A stretch of DNA of 29,201 bases from Chromera velia (GCA_018398765.1 JAHBMJ010001563.1:1-29201), one strand, 5' to 3'. Shown: positions 1 to 9,539, counted from the stretch's first letter. A program made the numbers and translations. The notes: a model not told the origin generated them from the letters alone.

Positions 1-371
1 CGATTAGTCTCTCTCGAGCTTCGGCGTCACCACGTGTTAAGAGCTACAGGAAGCCCTCAGAATAGACAAAGGGAAGTGACACTAGTTAGGCTCTAGTGAG
101 GCTCCAAGATGATCTAAGTGTCTGAAGAGTCAGAAGTTAGGTTCCAGAAAATTCAATCTATAGCGCTAAGGTTGATCGCTTATCACTCAATTTCACGTCA
201 ATATCGAATACAGATCTTCGCATTTTTGCTCAAGTTTGGAGGTTGACTTCAGAAAGGCAATTCTGATGGTGTCGGACCTCCCAAGATGACCTATGACCTC
301 GGAGATCCTCTCGGGGAAATCTGGATTTTGATTTTTCTTGCGTGATCCGATTTTGCAGATGCGACAGTCCA

Positions 372-665
372 TTCAGACCGGGCGATTATTCGATTTCAGA
401 GCCGATCAATCGCCGCGCTTAAATTCGAATTCAGACCTGCAGAATTCGACCAGATAAAATCGGGTATTGTGAGTTTCGACCAAGTAGTATTCGGATACTT
501 TGAATTTAGACCGTGCACTATTCGGTTTTTGGTCTGATGGTTTTTCGAATTCAGACCGCGTACTATTCGACGTCTCGATTTCTGACCGCGCTTCTTTTTA
601 TCTTCGATTTTAGACCAGGTCTTATCCAGCTCTTATCAATTTTAGACCGTGCTTTATTCGGATGC
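372..665. repeat. Degenerate ~30-bp repeats around TTCAGACCG
   Basis: At least seven imperfect copies of a motif resembling CGAATTCAGACCGYGYACTA followed by TTCG occur, with their cores near 374, 430, 506, 550, 579, 611 and 641. The last four are about 30 bases apart and the first ones are wider. The copies have diverged by substitution and by spacing. No coding frame makes sense of them. This looks like an old minisatellite or the body of a decayed short interspersed element; it lies directly beside the tRNA-like sequence that follows. Confidence 0.5.
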
Positions 666-681
666 ATGTATTTTAGAATTC

Positions 682-753
682 TGCCGATGGTGGGACTCGA
701 ACTCGGGACCTCTCGGTCCGAGCCTTTCATCCTGACCATTAGGCTACGGAGAC
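682..753 (-). pseudogene. tRNA-like sequence (decayed tRNA or tRNA-derived SINE head)
   Basis: On the minus strand an internal promoter A box, TAGCCTAATGG (around 746-736), and a near-consensus B box, AGTTCGAGTCC (703-693), are spaced as in a tRNA gene. The T-loop TTCGAGT is intact and the D-arm GCCT..AGGA can pair. The T-stem, the acceptor stem and the anticodon stem do not pair properly, so no anticodon can be assigned. It is therefore more likely a tRNA pseudogene or the Pol III head of a SINE than a working tRNA. The degenerate 30-bp repeats lie on its 3' side. Confidence 0.35.
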
Positions 754-1044
754 TAGGTCCTAACTTAGAGATCGTCTTTACCTAATTCTTGTTTTTTCTT
801 ATCTTTTTACTTCTTTTTATTTTCATTTTCAATCGTTTGATCTTGTCTCCTTATCCAAGTTAAAATGTTAAATTCGTTGCCTCTTTTCTATTATTTTCTA
901 TCATTTAAGATTCATTTTTCTTTTATTAAATACTTTCTTTTAACTCTATTTTCTTATGTCTAGACTAGCGCATAGCAAAGCGAAGAAAAACAGGAATGCC
1001 CAAAACACAGGGCAGCAAAAGGGGAAGGGACTCCAGTCCGGTTT

Positions 1045-1858
1045 GCAATAAGTACCTCCCTGAACCTAAGATCCACTTGAATGGTGGGGCCGCATTTTTA
1101 GATAGGCTTGAACGCCTGCGCCGCAGGCGTGGGTGGTATCTTGAAGGCCCGCGCCGCAGGCGCGGGCGGTGTCTCAAAAGGCAGCGCCGCAGGTGCGGGC
1201 AGTGTCTTGACTGGCTGTGCCGCAGGCACAGGCGGTGTCTTAAAAGGCAGCGCCGCATGCAGCTAGGTGTCTAAAAAATCGTAGCTGCATGCGTGTCTAG
1301 ATGCGTAGGTGTGTCTACCCGTCTTCCAAAGTGCTAGCCGAAGTGCAAGTATATCCAAACCTAGATCCAAAGGCAAGCAGCTGAGGAAGAACAGAGTGAG
1401 GCCCAGCAGAGAGAAGCAGAGAGATAAGAGCAACAAAAGAGGCTTGCTCTTTGTCAAACGCGCGGTTTTAGAGTACGAGCTCACTAAACGCAGGTGCAAG
1501 CCCATAAAATGTGCAGATTAAGCAATTTTACTGATTCTAATTCAGAAGATGAATGAATAGAGATATTATATATGACCGTATACTGGTATCGAGCTATGCA
1601 TAATGTAATTTAGGAGATAATATTGATATTGTATGATTATGTATGATGATATGTACGAAACCTAGGTATGAATAGTATTTTAAAAGCAATATATCGATTT
1701 ATTTATACGTTATTATTTTTCATTTTTTTTTTAATATTCTTTGAATGAGATTTGCTAGGCTGCAAATTTGGATAGACTTGATTGGCCGCGCCGCAGGTGC
1801 GGACGATCTTGATATTTTTTTTTCAAGTGGACATTAGGTTCAGGGAGGTCGCAACAAA
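1045..1858. mobile_element. 798-bp element with 29-bp terminal inverted repeats
   Basis: The segment 1053-1081 (core ACCTCCCTGAACCTAA) reappears inverted at 1822-1850 with 26 of 29 bases identical. Directly outside are GCAATAAG (1045-1052) and GCAACAAA (1851-1858), which match at 6 of 8 positions and differ only by transitions, so they could be an aged 8-bp target-site duplication. The inside holds a hairpin minisatellite next to the left end, one further copy of the same hairpin next to the right end (1786-1802), and an AT-rich centre from 1510 to 1740 with no credible gene. It looks like a non-autonomous DNA transposon. The superfamily is not clear. It abuts the retrotransposon gag frame that starts at about 1851. 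Confidence 0.6.
1108..1265. repeat. 33-bp tandem repeat of GC-rich hairpins, about 5 copies
   Basis: The core GCCGCAGG occurs at 1120, 1153, 1186 and 1219, with a variant, GCCGCATG, at 1252, a strict period of 33 bases. Most copies have a GCA loop between inverted arms. Copy 2 pairs GCCCGCGCC with GGCGCGGGC (1147-1167), and copy 4 pairs CTGTGCC with GGCACAG. The arms change together between copies. Because 33 is a multiple of three, the plus frame reads as an 11-residue Arg-rich repeat, but that peptide looks like a by-product of the DNA repeat. A solitary copy, CCGCGCC-GCA-GGTGCGG, lies at 1786-1802. Confidence 0.8.
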
Positions 1859-2523
1859 CACCTCTGAAAAAGGGGCTCAGACAAAGAGGAGTGGAAAAAG
1901 GAGAGGACGGGAAGAAAGGGGCTCAAAAAGCTAAACCCAAAGCACCTATGCTACTTAAATAAAAAGAAAGAGGAACTGTAGAACAACCACTGGCAGCAGA
2001 AGGTGGACAAGTGAGGAAAGAGGACGTTTAAATTTAAAAAGAAGATGCCCAGCTTGTTGAGAGTATGGAGGAAGATGGGGAGGAGATTCAATCACAGTCC
2101 GCTTCCCCAGCGGTCTTGTCTGAATTAAAGAACACGGTGATTGCTATCACCAAGACACTGTCAGGGAAGCTGTTGCTGCGTCAAGTAGGATCCAACATAG
2201 GGGTGTATCCTCTTATTAGAACATTAGGGGGGGGGGGCATCCAAACTTGCTCCGTTATGCCCGTGGATGGCGGGACGAGCATTGGGCGCTTCGCGCCCGA
2301 TGCGCCAGACACTGCCCCCCCCGGTGTCTGCTGCTACCGGCCCATGCGAGAAGGGATACCCCCCCCCAGTGTTCATGCGGAGTTGCCCACCGAGGCTGAC
2401 GTTTAGCTTTTTAATGCATGCATGCATGCATTTTTTTTTTTAGAGGTCCATTAATTTCACCTCCCATACACCTGAACGTGCCTGAACGGCAACACCCACC
2501 CAACCTTCCTCACTGAGTAGTAG

Positions 2524-2739
2524 AGAGCCTTCCGGCTCCGTGAACTCGAACAAGATGACAGCGTCTACCTTATCGAGAAGATTGTCAGTGGGGAGAAGCG
2601 GGGGAGGACAAGGTATTTCCTCATTAAGTGGGAGGGATACCCCGAGGAGAAAAACACCTGGGAGTTAGAGAGAAACCTCCTTGGTGCCTCTGTCAAGAAG
2701 ATAGTCGCCGCTTACAAGAAGGCTAACCGGATGAAGTGA
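2524..2739 (+). pseudogene. Chromodomain fragment inside the DNA transposon
   Basis: A frame of 71 codons ending in TGA at 2737 encodes a clear chromodomain. It has VYLIEKIV at the first strand, FLIKWEGYPEEKNTWE in the core and a basic C-terminal helix. The aromatic-cage positions (Tyr of VYLIE, Trp and Tyr of KWEGY) are all present. In chromoviruses (Ty3/gypsy) such a domain sits at the extreme C-terminus of integrase and directs insertion to marked histones, and this fragment has just that terminal position before a stop. An upstream in-frame TAG at 2521 and the absence of integrase sequence show it is a fragment. It may be a piece of a retroelement captured by the surrounding transposon. 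Confidence 0.7.
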
Positions 2740-2809
2740 AAGGAAAGATGCAGGAGAGGATGGGTTGGCTAAGCACATGCACACATGTACGTAGAGAGAG
2801 AAAGAGACA

Positions 2810-2842
<33 letters not shown>

Positions 2843-2860
2843 TGAGAGAGAGAGAGAGCT
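2810..2860. repeat. (GA)n microsatellite
   Basis: GAGA dinucleotide tract with two GTGAG interruptions, inside the 1320-bp DNA transposon. The Ser/Leu-repeat peptide read from its opposite strand is not a gene. Confidence 0.9.
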
Positions 2861-4589
2861 CCGAGTCATTTTTATTATGTATCTATAGATAGGTCGGACC
2901 TCGTGCCTGAAGGGGGTCCATAGGCTTGTCAAAACGTATCGGAGTGACTTTGCATTAGGGTAGTCAGGTGTTCCAACGTTTTCTTCTCCTTCCTCAGTCC
3001 TTCTCTTTGCATGCAATTGGTGTATCGCATTTATACATGGTGTCTCGATGGACCGAGATCGTGTACATGCATATATGACTCTATCGCCTTTCCCTCTATC
3101 GCTTTTCCCTCTTCTCTCAGCATTTTTCACTGTTTGGAGATCAAAAAATTACTGATGACTTGCACAGTCATTAACAAGTTGCATATGAATGAGATTGCAT
3201 ACGATTGTTAACTAAGCTAGTGACATATTAGTAACATGATTAGTTTGAAGACACTTTTAAATGGTGTCTGATAGTTTAAGATATATTAGTGTTTTTGAGT
3301 TTTAAGATAGTCTTACATAGTTGAAGAGATTTTAAGATATTGTATAGCTGAGAAGTTAGGAGTTTTTTTTGTCCACCATTATGCCTCACACCCCCCCGCC
3401 ATCCGTAGTCTGGCGTTTTCAGATGACCTCATTCTGAATCACACCGGGGGGGGGCATCCACCCTCAGCTCTCATAGCGCTGCATACCACCCCCCCCTTGG
3501 TGTCATACACCCCTATGATCCAACGTGAATAGAACGGACCCATTAAAAATGTAGAGGGGGCCCGTTGCTATCGCTCTTTCACAAGTCAACCTTCTTTGAG
3601 TGCGAATGGACTTACCATCATTTGATGGAAATCAAATGAAGGCAAAAAGCTTTTTAAACTCGCTGATGAGGTTGAATGAGAGGTTGGGGTAAACTTTCAA
3701 GAACCTTAGGGACATCTATCTCCCGACAGCGCTCGCAGGGCCTGCAAAACAGTGGTACAAAATGCAGGCACCTGAGTGATTGGAGGGATGCACAACAGCT
3801 GCACACCTCAAAGAAATGTTTCTTACAAGATACGGTATCGACGAGCGGGAAGCTGAACGCAAGAAAAGAATGCTTCTTCAGATAACCCAAAACTTCGCAG
3901 AGAGTTCCTCTGACCACGTCACCCGCTTTGAGGAGCAGTGCTTTGCCGCAAATTAGAGCACTGACGACCCCACCGCCTTAGGAGCTTTCATTGAAGGCAT
4001 AGAGGATGGCGAGCTTCGCATTCAAATGGAAACCCACACGTACAGTACATTTAAAGAACTACAGGTGAACCTGAGGAAGTGGGAAGACGTGGTGAGGAGG
4101 AAGGAAGGTCGATAAGAGATGGCAAGTAGGCGAAGTAACAGACCTGTGAAACGCCTGAGGGTTGCGGCGATAGAAGGAGAAGAAAACTTTCAAACAAACG
4201 AGGGCAAGGACCTTGAAGAAGGGGAAGATCTTGAAATGGACAGGCTATGTACAGAAAAGAAAGACCCGAAAGGGGACACCTGGTTCCTTTTTTAATTTGT
4301 GGGCTATTCACAGCCAGAGTGGTGTCATGAGAATGATTGCTCGTGCCCAATCCTGATTGACCGCGGCTTCCGTCAAGAGAAGAGGTGTCAGGATGAAAGA
4401 CGGAATCGACAGAGGATGGGAAACGAAAATGTCCCAAGCAGTTCGGCTGAGTGACTCTGCAGGCAGTCAGGCAGAAAGCAACCAAAAGAAAGAAAAAGGA
4501 TAAGACAAAAAAAATGGCAGGGGACTTGGTTTACTCAGAAGGGTAAGAGAGGCAGGCGGGTATAGTTGTTTGCATGATGAGCTGACGTC

Positions 4590-4746
4590 AAAAATCAAAG
4601 GAGGGTGCACAGTCTAGTTCTAATGTTCCTTTCCTTTTATATCTTTATTCATGAGGTGTTCAATTTTCTACTCTAATAGGCTCTGCCCAAGCTCCTTGTT
4701 TGTGAATATCAGATAAACCGAAGAAATAAAGAAGTCGGAAGGAACA
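4590..4746 (+). other. Candidate polypurine tract and short LTR fragment
   Basis: A purine run, AAAGGAGGG (about 4598-4606), is followed by a segment that begins TGTTCCTTTCC (4624) and ends GGAAGGAACA (4746). These terminal sequences are an inverted TG..CA pair typical of LTR ends, and an AATAAA motif lies near the 3' side. It sits just downstream of the gag relic. No second LTR copy is visible in the window and no target duplication was found, so this remains a guess. Confidence 0.25.
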
Positions 4747-4831
4747 TTACTACACTATGACAGCCTGCACAGTCATATATAACATTACGTGCTTGCTGCA
4801 TTAGTCAGGCAGTGCGCTGAGTTAACAAGGG

Positions 4832-5938
4832 ATGGATGAAGAGCACCAAATCCCGAAGAACATTGCCCTGAGTCAGGAAGAATCAAAAGCTAACCAGACA
4901 GCATGTCAGCGGCAAAAAATACGAGCAGACGAACAGATCATGCGAATGAGCGTTCAAGAATTGCACTGGGTTTCGGGCTTTGATTACAAGGTCCAAGGAA
5001 GCGGCGATCTTGATCTGTCTCATCAATACCTCAGAGTCAAAGGCATGCTTCCATCTCAAATCCGGAATATAGGCAAAGAGCCAGACTCAATGACTTCTTA
5101 ATCTTTTGATGACGCAGAGTGGGAGGTCGAAAAAATTCTTGATTACGATGAGAGGCGTAACTAGTAAAAAGTCTAATAGAAAGACTAGCCGTCAGGTCCA
5201 GACAATCCACAATGGATTCCAGCATCAAACTTCCAGGGCACCGGGGACCGCCTGCTCGTTGAGTACCATCATAAAGTGAGGCAAGACGTCCAGCTGCTTG
5301 ACAAACGCCTGGCAGTTCTCAATTTTTTTGAGATAGAAGATTCCATGGACCACGCAGCTGCTGCTAGAATGCACGAGCCAGAAATAAAGCTGGAGACCGG
5401 CGATGATACAGAGTCTCGCCCCACCACAAGCTTGTTGCCTAGCGTCGAGCTCAAAGACTTTCTGAAAACGCATCTCCCACTGCATCTGCAGATGGAACTT
5501 GCACGTCTTCATCCCACATTCGAGATAACAGAAATGAGTGGTCCCAAACCCATTGCTGCTACTAGTGCATCTGCCAGCTCCCCTGCTCCACCTCACTATG
5601 TACAAGCGTTCAATCCCTTCCTCTTTAGCCAGAACGGCCATCAGTATCCCCAGATTGTGTTGAAATGATCGTTTTTCTCTCCTATGGAGTTTAAAGGTAA
5701 AGAGCGGCATCTCTGGCAGCATAAAGGGCTCCACAATGCCAATCAGAGTCTGGCTTCTCATACGCGAAATTTAATAGTTCGCCCTCCTTCTCCTCAATCT
5801 CCTTGGTGGTTAAAGGCCCGTTCTTCAGAGGCCCGCCCTGGCAGCTCCAGATTGGGCAGCGGTTCTTTATCTGCACAGAAGACAGAACCATCCAGAAGTC
5901 TACAAGAAGAGCTTAATAAGTTTATGGACGAGGACTAG
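4832..5938 (+). pseudogene. Degenerate frame with internal chromodomain-like segment
   Basis: One frame of 368 codons runs from ATG 4832 to TAG 5936 without a frameshift, interrupted by stops at 5099, 5162, 5165, 5174, 5177, 5186 and 5666. Five of these are clustered in the middle of a recognisable chromodomain, whose first strand reads EWEVEKILDY (about 5117-5146) and whose C-terminal half reads PDNPQWIPASNF (5198-5233). The stops fall where chromodomains carry Trp, Gln or Lys. The N-terminal 90 residues are hydrophilic and the C-terminal part is Ser/Pro-rich; neither is recognised. It converges with the primase-helicase relic. It could be a gene of the same virus-like element or the tail of another retroelement. 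No integrase core is visible upstream. Confidence 0.5.
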
Positions 5939-6082
5939 TGGGGAGCTAGGTGCTACAGAGGTTATCAAAGGACCCCTAAGATAACACTCACTTCTGAAAA
6001 ACGCCTACGTCTATCGTTACTATATACATAATATATATAAGTAAAGTTCCACATAAAAACCATAGAAGCATAACGACATAAG

Positions 6083-6250
6083 ATGCATCTCTACCGGACT
6101 TGCTTCCCAGAAAAGATTCAAGATGAACAGCGAAGGTGGTATACAGAAAAACGCTTAGATCCTGCTTGGTTAGAACTTCAGCGCATGAAGGCACGAACAG
6201 CGTATCACACTAAAAGGCGAAATGAGTGTTATCAGGCGGTGCCAGCTTGA
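6083..6250 (+). CDS. Small basic ORF antisense to the primase-helicase 3' end
   Basis: ATG 6083 to TGA 6248 encodes 55 residues rich in Arg, Tyr, Trp and Lys, with an amphipathic stretch around LDPAWLELQRMKAR. It lies between two convergent relics and overlaps the last 13 codons of the minus-strand helicase. Composition looks protein-like, but at this length chance is hard to exclude. No family is recognised. Confidence 0.25.
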   Translation: MHLYRTCFPEKIQDEQRRWYTEKRLDPAWLELQRMKARTAYHTKRRNECYQAVPA

Positions 6251-8751
6251 AACCACAAAGGCCTCTCTGGTTATTTCTCCACCAAGGTTGTATCTGGCCT
6301 CTACCTATTCTTTTGAGTATTTGTTGCAGCTTGAGTTTTGTGATATTGAGGTCTTGTTGACGAATAAACAACTCCAAGTCACTATTGCTGACGATGTCCG
6401 TCTCGATCCCCGTAATTCGAAAACACCGTTCACAGATGGTTTCGGGATCTCGTTCACTGTCAACCATAGGATCTTCACTATCGGGAGGTAATATCACAGC
6501 GGAGGTTTGGTAATGACGGAAAATCAGGTGGTAGCATGCATGGATCCACCTGGCAGTTGCACACTTCTCCTTGATGTCGGGGTCTGCCATTTTATACCTG
6601 GACAGATAGTTGTCTGCATGGCTATAATCCGATCGTTGCTGTTCAAACCAGGCGGCTGACTTGAACTTATTGAGGCTTTCAAAAGGAAAGATTGTCTTAC
6701 AGGCATCGATAGGCTCAATCGGAGGGCAGTCATTACAGAACATCAGCAGACGGGGGTCAATCCGAAATTCTTGGGCATTGTTATATAGACGTCGTGCACA
6801 TAGCACATCTCCACCGAAAGCAAAACGTTTGATCAGATTACCATTAATCTTGACTGCTTTATTGGAGGCGTCCATCTGAATTTCCTGGATAAATGCTAAG
6901 TAGGCAAACTCGGCGTCCAGCATCCATCTACCTTCTTTGGTGGGATCTGTATGGAACGAGGCCATCAAAAAATTTTTTGAAAGAGGATTGATGACGTATT
7001 TCTCAAACATGTTCTACAAAAGAGTGCTAGTGACGCTTTTCCCTGAATTTTGCTCTCCTATACATCTCCTCCAATGTTTATCTTCAACATGGCCTCCGAT
7101 TGCCCTGGCAAGAAAGCGGAGAAACAAGTGGGCCTGTTTTTCAAATGTAGCTTCAAAAACCTAGTTCAAAAACCTGAATACGCACTTCTTCAATGGCTTC
7201 CTCGTTCGGCGTGGAATCGTAGTCATAATTAATAATGATGGTCGTATCAATGCTGCTGCCAATCTATGATCATGGGGTAAAGGTTTGGCTGGGAAGGTCA
7301 TATACACCATTTTTGAAACAGACCTTCCCCTTCGAGCTGCGATGAAGACGGTCGTACAGCGCGTTGTCTTGGTTATCGTCCTGTCGGGTATAGCACTTCA
7401 GTGCTTCAATAATATTTTTTGCGGTAGGGACATTTTGGGATAAGGATGCACTCTTCTCTGCAGAGAGGGGCTTTCGAATGTTTGTTTGAAGACAGATACC
7501 CAAGAGAGCATTATCGACCTGCATGGGGCAAGATTCCTACCGATGACCCTCTCGGAAAAAAAAATTTCCCTGACAATATTTCAGCCGGTCAGCCAAAATC
7601 GTTCTTAGCAGCCATCCTGCTTCTATATAAATTGAAGCTAAAAGTAGAGGCAGGGTTTTACGATAAGACCTTTTAGCACTTGGGGAAGGGAAAAAGAGAC
7701 AAATCACTTCAGTAGCTGCCGCTTCAGTAATTGTCTTGGTGTATCGTTAAGAATTGTCTTTGTAGGCCCACATGTGGAGGGAAACTTTCGTTAAACGTTG
7801 CTTCCCTCCCGCCCGATATAGAAACGAATCAAACTTTTTGTTGCACTCATGTGGATCGTATTTGGCCGGGCACTTTTCAAAAAATACGTGGAAGAGCTGA
7901 CGGCCAGCTTCTTCTAATTTATTTTTGATTGCGTGACCGACATCGATTCACTGCTGATAGTTTTGTGCCCGCTCATCTGAAAGGTAATCACACAAATTTC
8001 TGATCTCTGTAGTGACCGCATCGATCTGTGCTGAAGGTGAACAGGCTTCTGCTAGTATGTGGGTATTGTCGACTGGTAATGGGGGGGCGTTTGATGGTAA
8101 GCTGAGATTCGCTTGGGCCTTTCTCTTAGAAGAAGCGACACGTACCACCGCATCAAGAAAAAAAGACGGAACTGGCTGGAGAAGGCCTCCGCCTAGTATA
8201 TTTTGTGCATGCTGGAATGGAGCCTGTATTTCATCCCCTAAAATAAATGCATACTGAAAGGTCTCGCTTCCTTTCTCAATGTACACGGTCGTTGGGGGAG
8301 CAATCAGCAGCCCACCTTCAGACCGTGTGTCAACCTTTTCGTACTTTGACAGCACTTCACTTCAGTTTGGGACTCTTTGGTCGTATTGAAAATATATATG
8401 AAAGCCCCATCGCGTCTGGACTGTCAGGTACCTTTTCAGCTCAGGGTGTTCTCCAAGGGCCCGTTCGTATTCATCTTGATGATCAAAATCAAATATGGTC
8501 AAATTACTTTTCTTGCCTATAAGGAGTGCAATGCCCTCTTCGTGATCGAAATCAACGTACGCATCCATATTTTTACGCGTGATCTTGGACCACTTTAGGG
8601 GTGAATAAAATTTCTTTCCCTTCTCTTCTTCAGTTTCAGGGTCCTGTGGGATTTGGACGTGGAGGAATTTCAAAGTGAAAAATATGAACCCTGCTCTTCT
8701 GTAAAGCTGGGCATAGGCCGCAAGCTGTTGCCGACCATTTTGGATATCCAT
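6210..8751 (-). pseudogene. D5-like primase-helicase (AEP primase + SF3 helicase), decayed
   Basis: The family primes and unwinds DNA in nucleocytoplasmic large DNA viruses, virophages and Polinton-like viruses. From ATG 8751 the N-terminal primase-polymerase domain shows the metal-binding motif IFDFDH, then GFHIYF, then VDTRSEGG..APP. A PriCT_2-like segment follows near 7950 (VGHAIKN, LHMWA), and an NGVYDL box near 7300. The SF3 helicase has Walker A GEQNSGKS (about 7030-7060), a motif-B region RWMLDAEFAY and a motif-C segment LLMFCNDCPP. The C-terminal 266 residues are open to TGA 6210. Breaks are in-frame stops at 8362 (TGA), 7948 (TGA, at a usual Trp), 7747 (TAA), 7537 (TAG), 7270 (TGA), 7264 (TAG) and 7014 (TAG), plus a frameshift at a 13-bp duplication near 7152-7175. 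No capsid, ATPase or polymerase gene accompanies it, so it is an isolated relic. Confidence 0.8.
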
Positions 8752-8844
8752 TTCCTTTTTTTTTTCTCTTGTAATATATATCAAAAAGAAGATTGTGACC
8801 ACCAAATTTTCTTTAAATAAAAAATAATCGTGGGATAATCAAAC

Positions 8845-9539
8845 GCTGAACGGCTGAACGGCGCTGAAGTATGCATCTGCAAAAGATGTGCATAAAGATG
8901 ATTCGATAACCACTTTCCATGTAGACTGACTGGATATATCTTAATATTTGTTGTTAAGCAGCTCAGATCAGCTCGGCACTCTCCTAGGGGGATGGCATGT
9001 CGATGTGAATCAAAGAAGTCCAAATGAACTGCAAGAAATGAAGTATCAGAAAGTTATGCAGGGTTACTAACTATCTTTGCCATAAAGAGACCTTTGCTAA
9101 ACTTCCCTGGTTACGTACAGCTGGCAAGAACCGGGATGGCTAGCAGTCTTGGATATGAAGCGTCAGAGAGCCGGAAACGAAGTGTATAGGTTATTGTTAT
9201 AAGCTTGCCTACCTACATTGTTCTACTCATCTGTGGAACAAGCTTCAGCACTGCGCATAATGTCGTATAGGCTGCAAAAAGGTAGAAAAGAGTCTAAAAG
9301 ACTGTTTTCTAGCTTTACTGACCTGAGTCTGTTGCGCTGATGCAGCTAGTGGGTACAGTGTACAAGGGCTCCCGATGGCGCACAGCTTCAGTACTATGCA
9401 GTCCCAAATCTTCAAATTTTACGTCCGCTTGCACATTGGAAAGCAGACAAAAATAAATTCGAAGACAGTTGCAAAAAACAGTCGGGAAGTATACTAGACT
9501 TGGCGTAAAGCCAGAGATGTTCTAAACAGACGTATACAT
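8845..9539. other. No gene recognised
   Basis: The stretch holds scattered short frames without coding character and a small tandem repeat of GCTGAACG near 8845-8865. It probably includes the 5' flank of the primase-helicase relic. No matching inverted repeat that would mark the end of a virus-like element was found. Confidence 0.5.

Larger units (their letters stand above)
2189..3524. mobile_element. 1320-bp DNA transposon inserted in gag (8-bp TSD)
   Basis: The element spans 2197-3516. Its ends are perfect 12-bp inverted repeats, ATAGGGGTGTAT at the left and ATACACCCCTAT at the right. It is bounded by a perfect 8-bp direct repeat, GATCCAAC, at 2189-2196 and 3517-3524. Joining the flanks at this duplication continues the interrupted gag frame, which supports an insertion. 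Subterminal regions carry G and C homopolymer runs. It contains a (GA)n tract near 2810-2850, a short GGGCGC-TTC-GCGCCC hairpin at 2284-2298 and a chromodomain fragment, but no transposase. An 8-bp duplication fits hAT or Merlin-type elements. It is probably non-autonomous. Confidence 0.8.
1851..4454 (+). pseudogene. LTR-retrotransposon gag relic, interrupted by a DNA transposon
   Basis: One reading frame runs from about 1858 to 2196 and resumes in phase from 3525 to 4454 once the inserted transposon and one copy of its target duplication are ignored. The N-terminal part is charged (Lys/Glu/Gln-rich). The part from 3600 to 4110 resembles the retrotransposon Gag capsid-like domain: a PSFDG start, then the L-x-G-x-A-x-x-W-Y signature (about 3732-3760), then an Arg/Glu-rich helix region. 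The frame carries stops at 1960, 2029, 2035, 3552, 3597, 3690, 3777, 3954, 4113 and 4293 but no evident frameshift. A CCHC zinc knuckle is not recognisable. The element is dead. Assignment to Ty3/gypsy is by overall resemblance only, and no protease or reverse transcriptase follows in the window. Confidence 0.6.

Noticed and set aside
1108..1265. CRISPR-like array
   Set aside because: The 33-bp period has no unique spacers; the whole unit repeats and diverges. The context is eukaryotic.
2065..2406. Separate plus-strand protein of 113 codons
   Set aside because: It is a chimera of the gag frame and the left end of the inserted transposon, not an independent gene.
5225..5761. Minus-strand frame of 178 codons
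   Set aside because: It is antisense to the degenerate chromodomain frame; its composition is not protein-like and no motif is seen.
5988..6194. Minus-strand 68-codon frame with a hydrophobic stretch
   Set aside because: AT-rich intergenic DNA easily gives hydrophobic peptides; it overlaps the small plus-strand ORF and has no other support.
6210..8751. UGA recoded as Trp
   Set aside because: A TGA stands at a conserved Trp, but TGG is used for Trp elsewhere in the same gene, and TAA and TAG stops occur in the same frames, so simple decay is more likely.
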